Shown here in pieces: positions 1 to 7,820 of a DNA stretch of 10,687 bases. Both the position numbers and the translations under genes were made by a program. The DNA is from Lysobacteraceae bacterium (lineage in GTDB: Bacteria > Pseudomonadota > Gammaproteobacteria > Steroidobacterales > Steroidobacteraceae). Below the pieces are notes generated by a model, which did not search any database, had not been told where the DNA came from, and saw nothing but the letters and a program-made list of their open reading frames with translations. Position 1 is the stretch's first letter. Every line of letters begins with the position of its first letter. The stretch spans positions 1 through 10,687 of the forward strand of contig JAAYXG010000276.1 in NCBI GenBank assembly GCA_012516015.1, read 5' to 3'.

Positions 1-994
1 CGAGCGACCAGCGTGCGGTCGCACGAATCTTGAGATCGTCGAGCTCGCCGGCCGCGAGGCGGCGATAGCCGGCATACGCGATCATGGCGGCGTTGTCCGT
101 GCAGAACTCCGGGCGCGGATACATCACGCGCACGTTCATGCGGCGGCCGAGCTCGCTGAGCTCGGCGCGCAGCTTGCGGTTCGCGCCGACGCCGCCTGCG
201 ACGACGAGCGTCGAAAGCGACGTTTGCTCGAGCGCGCGCTTGCACTTGGCGACGAGCGTCTCGACGACGGCATCCTGAAACTCGCGAGCAATGTCGGCGC
301 GCGTCGCGTCATCGAGCTCGAGTCCTCGCGTCGCGACGACGACCGCCGTTTTCAGGCCGCTGAAACTGAAGTCGAGCCCGGGCCGATCGAGCATCGGCCG
401 CGGAAAACGAAAGCGGCTCGGTTTCCCGGTATCCGCCAACTTCGCGAGCGCGGGGCCGCCGGGGTACGGCAGCCCGAGCAGCTTTGCGGTCTTGTCGAAC
501 GCTTCGCCGGCCGCGTCATCGACCGACGTGCCGATGATGTCGTATTGCCCGAGCCCGCGAACTTCCGCGAGCAGGGTATGCCCGCCCGAGACGAGCAGCG
601 CGAGAAACGGAAATTCGGGCGCCTCGCTCTCGAGCATCGGCGCGAGCAAATGGCCTTCGAGATGATGTACGCCGACAGCCGGGCGCTGCCAGGCGAAGGC
701 GAGGCTGCGAGCAACCGAGGCGCCGACCAGCAATGCGCCGACGAGACCCGGCCCCGCGGTATAGGCAACCCCAGCGATGTCGCCCGGCGCGCTCTGCGCA
801 TCCGCGAGCGCCGCATCGACGAGCGGCAGCAGCTTCTGCACGTGATCCCGCGAGGCCAGCTCCGGAACCACCCCGCCATACTGCGCATGCAGCGCGACCT
901 GGCTGTACAACCGATGCGACAGCAAGCCGCGCTCGCTGTCGTAGACGGCGGCGGCGGTTTCGTCGCAAGAGGTTTCGATGCCGAGAATTTTCAC
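1..994 (-). CDS. tsaD: tRNA N6-adenosine threonylcarbamoyltransferase TsaD (3' end beyond window)
   Basis: TsaD is the catalytic subunit that, with TsaB and TsaE, transfers threonylcarbamoyl from TC-AMP to A37 of ANN-decoding tRNAs (t6A) in the cytoplasm. The frame read from GTG at 994 opens with [17 protein letters not shown], the signature N-terminus of the Kae1/TsaD/YgjD family. The metal-binding motif [11 protein letters not shown] puts His at residues 111 and 115, the same numbers as E. coli. LVSGGHT, the [12 protein letters not shown] segment, [19 protein letters not shown] and [11 protein letters not shown] follow in family order. 331 codons are visible, ending ARWSL, against about 337 residues in E. 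coli, so only a few residues are missing. GTG was chosen because the family motif begins there. No Shine-Dalgarno precedes it: the upstream sense sequence is C-rich heptad repeat. It is divergent from rpsU, as in E. coli. Confidence 0.96.
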   Translation of the reverse strand, partial: MKILGIETSCDETAAAVYDSERGLLSHRLYSQVALHAQYGGVVPELASRDHVQKLLPLVDAALADAQSAPGDIAGVAYTAGPGLVGALLVGASVARSLAFAWQRPAVGVHHLEGHLLAPMLESEAPEFPFLALLVSGGHTLLAEVRGLGQYDIIGTSVDDAAGEAFDKTAKLLGLPYPGGPALAKLADTGKPSRFRFPRPMLDRPGLDFSFSGLKTAVVVATRGLELDDATRADIAREFQDAVVETLVAKCKRALEQTSLSTLVVAGGVGANRKLRAELSELGRRMNVRVMYPRPEFCTDNAAMIAYAGYRRLAAGELDDLKIRATARWSL

Positions 995-1000
995 GCTAAG

Positions 1001-1190
1001 GGCTCGGGGCTTGGGGCTTGAATTTGGGGCGAGGGGCGAGGGGCGTGGGGCTTGGGTAGGAAAAAGAAGAAAGTAAGCCTACGTGATGCGGGCTTACACG
1101 ATGGGTTTCAATCTCGAGCCTCGAGCACTCTGGCCCGAGCCCCAGGCCCGAAGCCCCAAGCCCTTTGCACCTCCCAAGCCCCTCGCCTCT
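1001..1190. repeat. Heptad-repeat foldback 1 (tsaD-rpsU divergent region)
   Basis: The left arm (1001-1060) is a run of 7-mers of the form GGGCNNG: GGGCTTG, GGGCGAG and GGGCGTG, some repeated. The right arm (about 1131-1187) carries the complementary family, such as CCCAAGC and CCCTCGC. GGGCTTGGGGCTT (1007-1019) is a perfect 13-nt inverted match to 1151-1163. GGCGTGGGGCTTGGG (1041-1055) matches the complement of 1173-1187 at 14 of 15 positions. The 1007/1163 pair is centred at 1085, exactly the centre of the inner hairpin 1073-1097. The left arm reaches to within a few bases of the tsaD start and the right arm ends just before the candidate rpsU promoter. Function is unknown. Confidence 0.8.
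1060..1097 (-). terminator. Terminator-like hairpin with T-rich tract, facing tsaD
   Basis: Read on the minus strand, GTAAGCC (1097-1091) pairs with GGCTTAC (1079-1073) across an 11-nt loop and is followed by a T-rich run, 10 T in 13 bases (1072-1060). It lies about 66 nt upstream of the tsaD start and in its direction. It could be a weak intrinsic terminator or attenuator, or the palindrome could be a protein-binding operator. The stem is only 7 bp and the T tract is interrupted, so termination efficiency is doubtful. Confidence 0.45.
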
Positions 1191-1219
1191 TTGATTTTCT
1201 TGCCCTGGCTCATTAAACT
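1191..1219 (+). promoter_or_regulatory. Candidate sigma-70 promoter of the rpsU operon
   Basis: TTGATT (1191-1196) and TAAACT (1214-1219) are separated by 17 bp and each match the -35 and -10 consensus at 4 of 6 positions. A start near 1226 would place the terminator-like hairpin 1232-1263 at the very 5' end of the rpsU leader. This is the best promoter-like pair I found between tsaD and rpsU. The -35 box lies just beyond the right heptad arm, which ends at 1187. Confidence 0.45.
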
Positions 1220-1231
1220 TACCGGCTCTTG

Positions 1232-1263
1232 AGCCTGCCCTCATTGGAGAGGCGGGCTTTTTT
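1232..1263 (+). terminator. Intrinsic terminator or attenuator upstream of rpsU
   Basis: AGCCTGCC (1232-1239) pairs with GGCGGGCT (1251-1258), seven Watson-Crick pairs and one G-U. Inner CTC/GAG pairs close an ATTG loop, and six T follow (1258-1263). Its direction is toward rpsU, whose start is 55 nt downstream, and no plus-strand gene precedes it. GGCT-CTTG-AGCC (1224-1235) could form an alternative short hairpin using the first stem bases, as in an attenuator. Termination in this orientation is well supported by shape; its role is inferred. Confidence 0.7.
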
Positions 1264-1279
1264 CACAGGTTATGACTGA

Positions 1280-1295
1280 TCGGCCCACCGGCCGA
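1280..1295 (+). promoter_or_regulatory. Hairpin in the rpsU 5' leader
   Basis: TCGGCC (1280-1285) and GGCCGA (1290-1295) form a perfect 6-bp stem with a CACC tetraloop, 14 nt upstream of the rpsU ribosome-binding site (AGAGG, 1310-1314). It may stabilise the leader or bind a regulator. No known ribosomal-protein leader family is recognised. Confidence 0.4.
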
Positions 1296-1318
1296 GTGTA
1301 GGGAAATTCAGAGGTTCT

Positions 1319-1537
1319 ATGCCGAGCGTTCGCGTCCGAGAAAACGAGTATTTCGATGCCGCCCTGCGGCGCTTCAAGCGCGCCTGCGAGAAAGCTGGCG
1401 TGCTGACCGAGCTCCGGCGGCGCGAATTCTACGAGAAGCCGACGCAAGAACGGAAACGGAAGAAGGCCGCCGCCGTGAAGCGGCACATGAAGCGCCAGTC
1501 GCGCGATGCCAGCGGAATGCGTCGTCGCCCTTACTGA
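1319..1537 (+). CDS. rpsU: 30S ribosomal protein bS21
   Basis: bS21 sits on the 30S platform near the anti-Shine-Dalgarno end of 16S rRNA and helps initiation on natural mRNAs. The 72-residue product matches E. coli S21 (71 aa) along its length: an N-terminal VRENE motif, [35 protein letters not shown] and the basic tail AVKRHMKRQ ending RRRPY. The start is fixed by family alignment and by AGAGG at 1310-1314, four bases before ATG. It is the first gene of the rpsU-yqeY-dnaG-rpoD set. A terminator-like hairpin lies upstream, and a REP plus a GC-rich hairpin follow the stop, which could let S21 be made in excess of primase and sigma, as is known for this operon in E. coli. Confidence 0.98.
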   Translation: MPSVRVRENEYFDAALRRFKRACEKAGVLTELRRREFYEKPTQERKRKKAAAVKRHMKRQSRDASGMRRRPY

Positions 1538-1546
1538 CCTGTTCGT

Positions 1547-1568
1547 GTCGGGTTAAAACCCGACCTAC
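1547..1568 (-). repeat. Single GTAG-type REP element
   Basis: Read on the minus strand the 22 nt begin with GTAG, then the palindrome GTCGGGTT, TT loop, AACCCGAC. They are identical over all 22 nt to the left half of the REPIN at 6284-6305. A further GACCTACA fragment follows at 1573-1580, perhaps the remnant of a second REP. GTAG before a short palindrome is the known signature of REP sequences mobilised by RAYT (TnpA-REP) transposases. The stem lies 9 nt after the rpsU stop and could protect its 3' end. Confidence 0.75.
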
Positions 1569-1589
1569 GGCTGACCTACAAGGTAAAAT

Positions 1590-1612
1590 CGCGGCGCCTC
1601 AAGGGCGCCGCG
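1590..1612 (+). other. GC-rich 9-bp hairpin between rpsU and yqeY
   Basis: CGCGGCGCC (1590-1598) and GGCGCCGCG (1604-1612) form a perfect 9-bp stem around TCAAG. There is no T tract, so it is not a canonical intrinsic terminator. It could act as a 3'-end stabiliser or an RNA processing boundary for rpsU mRNA. TAAAAT at 1584-1589 resembles a -10 box but has no convincing -35. Confidence 0.5.
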
Positions 1613-1684
1613 AACGTTTGAGCCCCAGGGAAACCGCTCTCGAATCGGCGCGGATCTCACCCCGGGGCAGCGAGGACCGAATCC

Positions 1685-2137
1685 ATGCCGTCTCTCAAAG
1701 AACGCATTACGGAAGACATGAAGAACGCCATGCGCGCGAAGGACAGCGAGCGCTTGGGCACGATTCGCATGATCACGTCCGCGATCAAGCAGCGGGAAGT
1801 CGACGAGCGCATCACGCTCGATGACACCCAGGTGCTCGCGATCATCGAGAAGATGATCAAGACGCGCAAAGAATCGATCGCGCAATTCCAAACGGGCGGA
1901 CGCGAGGACCTCGTCGCGAAAGAGCAGAAGGAAGTCGAGCTGCTCCAGACCTACCTGCCCGAGCAGCTTTCCGAGGCGGAGCTCGACAAGCTCATCGCGG
2001 ATGCGATCGCGCAGACGGGCGCCACCACCATCAAGGACATGGGCAAGGTCATGGGCCTCGTAAAGCAGCAGGCGCAGGGCCGCGCGGACATGGGCGTGGT
2101 GAGCGGCAAAATCAAAGCCAAGCTCGGCGCCGCTTAG
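1685..2137 (+). CDS. yqeY: GatB/YqeY-domain protein
   Basis: A 150-residue product of the YqeY family, about the usual length. It starts SLKERITEDMKNAMRAKDSERLGTIRM and contains the conserved YLPEQLSEAEL segment, then TIKDMGKVMG and a C-terminal GRADMGVVSGKIKAKL. The helical domain is homologous to the tail domain of GatB, the amidotransferase subunit that makes Gln-tRNA and Asn-tRNA; stand-alone YqeY has no firmly established reaction, though tRNA-related binding is often proposed. The start is supported by GAGGA at 1672-1676, eight bases before ATG. It lies between rpsU and dnaG, an arrangement found in many proteobacteria but not in E. coli. The 264 bp to dnaG are occupied by a foldback. 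Confidence 0.93.
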   Translation: MPSLKERITEDMKNAMRAKDSERLGTIRMITSAIKQREVDERITLDDTQVLAIIEKMIKTRKESIAQFQTGGREDLVAKEQKEVELLQTYLPEQLSEAELDKLIADAIAQTGATTIKDMGKVMGLVKQQAQGRADMGVVSGKIKAKLGAA

Positions 2138-2146
2138 AGGCGCCAC

Positions 2147-2397
2147 GGGCTCTGGGCTCTGGCAAGAGCGTACCTCCGGCACCCACTCCGCCGGTCGCCA
2201 TGACTACCGCTTAGACAGGAACCGCAGCAGTTACAAAGAGCACTCAATGAACGAAAGAGAACACGATCGTTCTCCTAGGTGTTCTATGTTTTCTTTGCGG
2301 CCTCCTGTCCTGATCTTCTCTGGCCTGCAAGCCATCAACTCGCTAAGTTAGTGCCTTCTCTGGCCAGCAGCCCAGAGCCCAGTGCCCAGAGGCCCAG
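2147..2397. repeat. Heptad-repeat foldback 2 (dnaG 5' region)
   Basis: The left arm has two GGGCTCT heptads plus GG (2147-2162), 10 bp after the yqeY stop. The right arm (2364-2397) has CCCAGAG, CCCAGTG and CCCAGAG. GGGCTCTGGG (2147-2156) is a perfect inverted match to 2371-2380, and the full 16-nt arm pairs with 2364-2380 with one extra base. Shorter inverted pairs lie nearly concentrically inside: GACAGGA (2214-2220) with TCCTGTC (2303-2309), CAAAGA (2234-2239) with TCTTTG (2292-2297), and GAGAAC (2257-2262) with GTTCTC (2269-2274). All centres fall between about 2261 and 2266, so most of this 264-bp gap is an imperfect palindrome. It ends at the dnaG start, and the dnaG ribosome-binding site lies in the right arm. 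Confidence 0.75.
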
Positions 2398-2401
2398 CTA
2401 C

Positions 2402-4198
2402 GTGTCCGGCCGCATTCCCCAACACTTCATCGATGAGCTGATCGCTCGCGCGGACATCGTCGAGCTGATCGGCAGCCGCGTGCCGCTGAAGAAGCAGGGG
2501 AAGGAGTTCAAGGCGTGTTGTCCGTTCCACGGCGAGAAGACGCCTTCCTTCACCGTCGTACCGGACAAGCAGTTCTATCACTGCTTCGGCTGCGGCGCGC
2601 ACGGCACGGCGCTCGGCTTTCTGATGGAGCACGATCACCTGAGCTTCCCCGAAGCAGTCGAGGAGCTGGCCTCGCGCCTCGGGCTCGAGGTGCCGCGCGA
2701 AGCGCAACAGCAAGGTCCAAGAGCGTCCGCCACCGACGCGCTGTTCAACGTGCTCAACCAAGCGAGGGAGTTCTACAGTCGCGAGCTCGCGAGCTCGGCA
2801 CGCGCCATCGAGTACTTCAAGAAGCGCGGGCTCACCGGCGAGACCGCGGCGCGCTTCGCGCTCGGCTACGCGCCGGATGCGTGGGATGCCCTGCTCCAAC
2901 ACATGGGCCGCTCGGAAGCGGAGCGGGCCCGTTTGCTGCAAGTGGGACTCATCATCGAACGGGAGCGCAAAGCCGGACAGGACGGGCCGCCCGGCTACTA
3001 CGACCGCTTCCGCGATCGCGTCATGTTTCCGATCCGCGATGCGCGCGGGCGTACGCTCGGGTTCGGCGGCCGCGTGCTCGACAAAGGCGAGCCCAAGTAT
3101 CTGAACTCGCCGGAGACGGAGCTCTTTCACAAGGGCCGCGAGCTCTACGGGTTGTACGAGGCGCGCCAGGCGTCTCGAACCCTCACGCGCATTCTCGTCG
3201 TTGAAGGCTACATGGACGTCGTGCGCCTTCATCAAGCCGGCGTGACGTATGCGGTCGCGACGCTCGGCACGGCCACGACGCCCGAGCATCTCGCGCGCAT
3301 CTTCCGCATTTGCAGCGAGGTCGTGTTCTGCTTCGATGGCGACCGCGCGGGTCGCGCCGCCGCGTGGCGGGCGCTCGAGAACGCATTAAGTCAAGTGCGC
3401 GAAGGCCGGCAGATTCGATTTCTGTTCTTGCCCGAAGGGCACGACCCGGATTCGCTCGTGGGCGAGGAAGGCAAAGACAAGTTCGAAGAGCGGCTCGAGC
3501 GGGCGCTGCCCCTCTCGGAATACTTTCTGAAGCACCTGTCCTCGCAGGTCGATGTGGAGACCGTCGACGGCCGGGCGCGATTCGGGCAGCTCGCGAAGCC
3601 CTATCTCGAGCGCATTCCGCCGGGGCTCTATCGCGAGCTTCTCGCCGACGAGGTCGCGAATGTCGTGCGCATGGACCGCGATCGATTCGCGAAGACGATC
3701 GGCGTCGATGAACTAAAAGCGCGCGAGCCGCTCAAAGAGCGGCCGGCTCAGCATGGAAGGCCGCGGACCGCCGCGACGAGCCGCCGCAATCTCGTGCGCC
3801 AAGCGATCCATTTATTGGTTCATTACCCCGAAATTGCCGACGAAGCCCCTGATGTCGAGGGAATCGCCGGGCTGGACCGCCCGGGCATCCCGCTGCTCTT
3901 GGAGCTCATTCACAGCCTCCAGGAGCGCCCGTGCGCTACGACCGGCGCACTGCTTGAACGATGGCGCGACCGCCCCGATGTAGAGCATCTGTCCAAGCTT
4001 GCAGCATTGGAATGCCTCGTCCCGGACGCCGCGGGGGCCGCAAAGGAGCTAGTCGGCGCGATTAAGCAGCTCGCAGAGGAAGGAGCTTTTGTGCGGCGCG
4101 AGCATTTACTGAGTAAGCACGCTCGAGAAGGCCTGAATGAGGCCGAAAAACTCGAGCTACAAGCCTTGCTGCGCAAGCCGGCCACGGAGTCGCCGTGA
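2402..4198 (+). CDS. dnaG: DNA primase DnaG
   Basis: DnaG makes the RNA primers for replication and is recruited to the fork by DnaB helicase. The 598-residue product (581 in E. coli) has a CHC2 zinc-binding domain with CPFH and CFGC (Cys40, His43, Cys61, Cys64, the same numbers as E. coli). The core contains [18 protein letters not shown] and a TOPRIM site with VVEGYMD (Glu268) and FDGDRAG (Asp312, Asp314), equivalent to E. coli Glu265, Asp309 and Asp311. A divergent helicase-interaction domain follows from about residue 440. GTG at 2402 was chosen because [15 protein letters not shown] aligns with the E. coli N-terminus and AGAGG (2388-2392) lies nine bases upstream. An in-frame GTG at 2279 would add 41 residues read through the repeat, with no family support. 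The gene also holds a sigma-32-like promoter (3953-3981). Confidence 0.97.
   Translation: MSGRIPQHFIDELIARADIVELIGSRVPLKKQGKEFKACCPFHGEKTPSFTVVPDKQFYHCFGCGAHGTALGFLMEHDHLSFPEAVEELASRLGLEVPREAQQQGPRASATDALFNVLNQAREFYSRELASSARAIEYFKKRGLTGETAARFALGYAPDAWDALLQHMGRSEAERARLLQVGLIIERERKAGQDGPPGYYDRFRDRVMFPIRDARGRTLGFGGRVLDKGEPKYLNSPETELFHKGRELYGLYEARQASRTLTRILVVEGYMDVVRLHQAGVTYAVATLGTATTPEHLARIFRICSEVVFCFDGDRAGRAAAWRALENALSQVREGRQIRFLFLPEGHDPDSLVGEEGKDKFEERLERALPLSEYFLKHLSSQVDVETVDGRARFGQLAKPYLERIPPGLYRELLADEVANVVRMDRDRFAKTIGVDELKAREPLKERPAQHGRPRTAATSRRNLVRQAIHLLVHYPEIADEAPDVEGIAGLDRPGIPLLLELIHSLQERPCATTGALLERWRDRPDVEHLSKLAALECLVPDAAGAAKELVGAIKQLAEEGAFVRREHLLSKHAREGLNEAEKLELQALLRKPATESP
3953..3981 (+). 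promoter_or_regulatory. Candidate sigma-32 heat-shock promoter for rpoD, inside dnaG
   Basis: CTTGAA (3953-3958) is followed after 15 nt by CCCGATGT (3974-3981), a 7-of-8 match to the sigma-32 -10 consensus CCCCATNT; counting from the first C gives a 14-nt spacer. In E. coli a heat-shock promoter for rpoD is likewise within the 3' part of dnaG. This site is in the codons for the LLERW helix, about 365 bp before the rpoD start, near but not identical to the E. coli position. Motif match and location agree; activity is untested. Confidence 0.6.
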
Positions 4199-4343
4199 GC
4201 CGGGCCGCGTCGGGAACCGCGGTGCAGCAATTGCGACTAATATGTGTGCGTTGGCCGACAAACCTGCTGGCGCCCGCATATCGATCCAAGTAAACTGCGC
4301 GGTCTTTTTAAGCCCGCCGCATCGAACCCGTGAGGGCCCAGTC

Positions 4344-6227
<1,884 letters not shown>

Positions 6228-6254
6228 CGTCGTCGTCGAGGATCGAAACGAAAA

Positions 6255-6280
6255 GCCGAGGCACCTGCCTCGGCTTTTTT
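6255..6280 (+). terminator. Intrinsic terminator of the rpoD operon
   Basis: GCCGAGGC (6255-6262) and GCCTCGGC (6267-6274) form a perfect 8-bp stem around ACCT, preceded by AAAA and followed by six T. It starts 28 bp after the rpoD stop. The A and T runs could extend the stem and allow some termination from the minus strand too. Confidence 0.95.
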
Positions 6281-6282
6281 GT

Positions 6283-6335
6283 TGTAGGTCGGGTTTTAAC
6301 CCGACCAAAATTGTCGGAATAAATTCCGACCTACA
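6283..6335. repeat. REPIN: two inverted GTAG-type REPs
   Basis: The left REP (6284-6305) is GTAG plus stem GTCGGGTT, TT loop, AACCCGAC. The right REP (6313-6334), read on the minus strand, is GTAG plus GTCGGAAT, loop, ATTCCGAC. They sit head to head with a 7-nt gap, and the outer TGTAGGTCGG (6283-6292) and CCGACCTACA (6326-6335) are a perfect 10-bp inverted repeat. This is the architecture of REPINs, non-autonomous elements moved by RAYT transposases elsewhere in the genome. The left half is identical to the REP at 1547-1568. Confidence 0.8.
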
Positions 6336-6363
6336 TGGAAGCTCGCGTTGGCCGCCGCGGCTG

Positions 6364-6388
6364 TCGCCGATCGCCATCACATCGGCGA
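6364..6388. other. 8-bp hairpin downstream of the REPIN
   Basis: TCGCCGAT (6364-6371) and ATCGGCGA (6381-6388) form a perfect 8-bp stem with a 9-nt loop and no T tract. It lies between the REPIN and the 25-codon reading frame. No tRNA or known RNA family is recognised between 6336 and 6451. Confidence 0.4.
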
Positions 6389-6451
6389 GGAACCTCAAAC
6401 GAACTGTCCGCATCTAACCTTCAAACGACCTTGGTTATGCGGAGTGGAAGC

Positions 6452-6529
6452 ATGAGCCTTCTCTTCTACCTATTCATGTTCATCATGGCCTGCGCGTTCG
6501 GGTGGTGGGCGAAGGGGAAGAATGTGTAG
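6452..6529 (+). CDS. Possible 25-residue single-span membrane protein
   Basis: The frame encodes MSLLFYLFMFIMACAFG followed by WWAKGKNV: one hydrophobic helix with an aromatic boundary and a short basic tail, suggesting an inner-membrane microprotein with its C-terminus in the cytoplasm. GGAG at 6441-6444 lies seven bases before the ATG, a good ribosome-binding site. An in-frame ATG at 6335 is disfavoured because it adds a low-complexity Arg/Ser-rich stretch beginning in the REPIN. The ACAFG segment recalls the helix of CydX-type oxidase microproteins, but no cyd genes are nearby and the match may be chance. The stop codon TAG is inside the first heptad of foldback 3. Function unknown. Confidence 0.5.
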   Translation: MSLLFYLFMFIMACAFGWWAKGKNV

Positions 6530-6605
6530 GGTGTGAAGTGTGAGGTGTAGGGTCTAGAGGCGCGGTGCCCTTCTGAGATTACGCGCTATACCCTACACGT
6601 CACAC
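6524..6605. repeat. Heptad-repeat foldback 3 between convergent genes
   Basis: The left arm has five 7-mers in register (6524-6558): GTGTAGG, GTGTGAA, GTGTGAG, GTGTAGG, GTCTAGA. The right arm complements it: GTGTGAGGTGTAGGGT (6538-6553) matches the complement of 6590-6605 at 15 of 16 positions. The stem resumes with GCGCG (6560-6564) pairing CGCGC (6582-6586), leaving a loop of about 17 nt. The left arm includes the stop of the 25-codon frame and the right arm covers the ycaQ stop (6600-6602). It could form a hairpin in either transcript and act as a shared 3' end, but has no T tract. Confidence 0.8.
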
Positions 6606-7820
6606 GGCGCCCGAAGCGCGCCTCAACGCGCGCATGAGCTCCCCCCGACGCGACATGAACTGAACACCGTCGAGGCCCAGCCACCCAGCTAACGCCTCGA
6701 GCTGACGCTTCAAGCGCGGCGCGACTTTCGTCGCGCGTTCGCCCTCCTCCACGCTGCCGCCGCGCACTTGCAAGATGCCGCGCGCTCGATCCGCTTTGAG
6801 ATCCACGCGTGCGACGAGGCGATCGCCCATGAGGAACGGCAGCACGTAGTAGCCATGCACGCGCTTGTGGACCGGCGTGTAGATTTCCAATCGATAGTGG
6901 AAGTCGAACAGGCGCTCCGTGCGCTGACGCTCCCACACCAATGAGTCGAACGGCGAGAGCAGCGCGTTGACATCGACGCTCCGAGGGCAACTTGCCTCGC
7001 GGTGCAAATACGCCTGCTCTTTCCAACCTTCAACGGCGACCGGCGTCACGACACCGGCTTCGACGAGCTCGGGTAGGCGTGCCGCGGCATCCGCCGCGGG
7101 CAGTCTGAAGTAGTCGCGCAGATCGCGCGCTGTTGCGATGCCGAGTGCACGCGCTGCGATCGCCATGAGCTCGCGCTGCGCCTCCTCCTTGGTCGGCGTC
7201 GGCGCGGCGACGATCTCGGCCGGCAAGACACGCTCGCTCAAATCGTAAAGACGCTCGAAATTGCGGCGCGCCGCGGTCGTGACGACGCCGGTCCAGAATA
7301 GCCATTCCAAGATCTCCTTTCCCTCGCTCCAGCCCCACCAGCTTCCTTTCGAGCGGCCGCCGTTCACGAGATCGCCGGCACCCAAGGCACCGCGCTCGCG
7401 CACTTGCGCGAGCACGGACTCGACGGCGCTCGTATGCTCCGACGCGAAACGCTTGAGTCTTCCCCACACGCCTTCGCCTCGCTTCGCTTGCTCCATTCGC
7501 CAGCGAAACAGCGGCTGACACTCGATCGGCAACAGCGAGGCTTCATGCCCCCAGTACTCGAACAACCTGCGCTGCCGCGGATCGTACGCGGCGCGCTCGA
7601 GGAGACTGCGCGCATACTCGCCGCGGCGTGAGAACGCGGGCAGATAGTGCGAGCGCACGAGCACGTTGACGGAATCGATCTGCACGGCGCCGAGCATGAG
7701 TACGAGCCGGGCGTAGGCGCTTGCGTTGCGCAAGGCGCAGCCCGCGGGCGCGAACCCTTGTGCGGCCAGCGCGATGCGCCGAGCCTCCGCCAAGGAAACG
7801 GAAGCCCGCGCGCGCCTCAT
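6600..7820 (-). CDS. ycaQ: YcaQ/AlkX-family DNA glycosylase
   Basis: The 406-residue product (410 in E. coli YcaQ) belongs to the winged-helix AlkZ/AlkX family. E. coli YcaQ (AlkX) is a DNA glycosylase that unhooks interstrand crosslinks made by nitrogen-mustard agents. VQIDSVNV near the N-terminus holds the QxD catalytic motif of the YcaQ branch (Gln47, Asp49); AlkZ has QxQ. Other conserved blocks are RSHYLPAFSRRGEY, EYWGHEASLLPIE, RRNFERLYDLSERVLP, LSPFDSLVWERQRTERLFDF, YRLEIYTP and HGYYVLPFL. The start ATG (7820-7818) shares ATGA with the stop of the upstream transporter gene, and no Shine-Dalgarno is visible, so translation probably depends on coupling. Longer in-frame extensions only read through the transporter gene in another frame. 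Confidence 0.92.
   Translation of the reverse strand: MRRARASVSLAEARRIALAAQGFAPAGCALRNASAYARLVLMLGAVQIDSVNVLVRSHYLPAFSRRGEYARSLLERAAYDPRQRRLFEYWGHEASLLPIECQPLFRWRMEQAKRGEGVWGRLKRFASEHTSAVESVLAQVRERGALGAGDLVNGGRSKGSWWGWSEGKEILEWLFWTGVVTTAARRNFERLYDLSERVLPAEIVAAPTPTKEEAQRELMAIAARALGIATARDLRDYFRLPAADAAARLPELVEAGVVTPVAVEGWKEQAYLHREASCPRSVDVNALLSPFDSLVWERQRTERLFDFHYRLEIYTPVHKRVHGYYVLPFLMGDRLVARVDLKADRARGILQVRGGSVEEGERATKVAPRLKRQLEALAGWLGLDGVQFMSRRGELMRALRRASGAV

Noticed and set aside
224..1021. Plus-strand frame of 265 codons opposite tsaD
   Set aside because: It is the complement of tsaD with biased composition; the minus strand carries all TsaD motifs.
995..1318. LexA box upstream of rpsU, as reported for the E. 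coli operon
   Set aside because: No CTGT-N8-ACAG match was found in the region.
1590..1612. GC hairpin as an intrinsic terminator of rpsU
   Set aside because: No T tract follows; it is kept only as a structural hairpin.
1001..2397. Heptad arrays as a CRISPR
   Set aside because: Units are 7 bp, contiguous and without spacers, and no cas genes are present.
2279..2401. N-terminal extension of DnaG from an upstream in-frame GTG
   Set aside because: The extra 41 residues read through the foldback and have no family counterpart; GTG at 2402 has a ribosome-binding site and matches the E. coli N-terminus.
4137..4343. N-terminal extension of RpoD starting inside dnaG
   Set aside because: The stretch is non-homologous and partly antecedent coding sequence in another frame; TTG 4344 with TGAGGG upstream fits the family length.
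6335..6451. Longer start (ATG 6335) for the small membrane protein
   Set aside because: The ATG overlaps the REPIN end and the added residues are Arg/Ser-rich low complexity; ATG 6452 has the ribosome-binding site.
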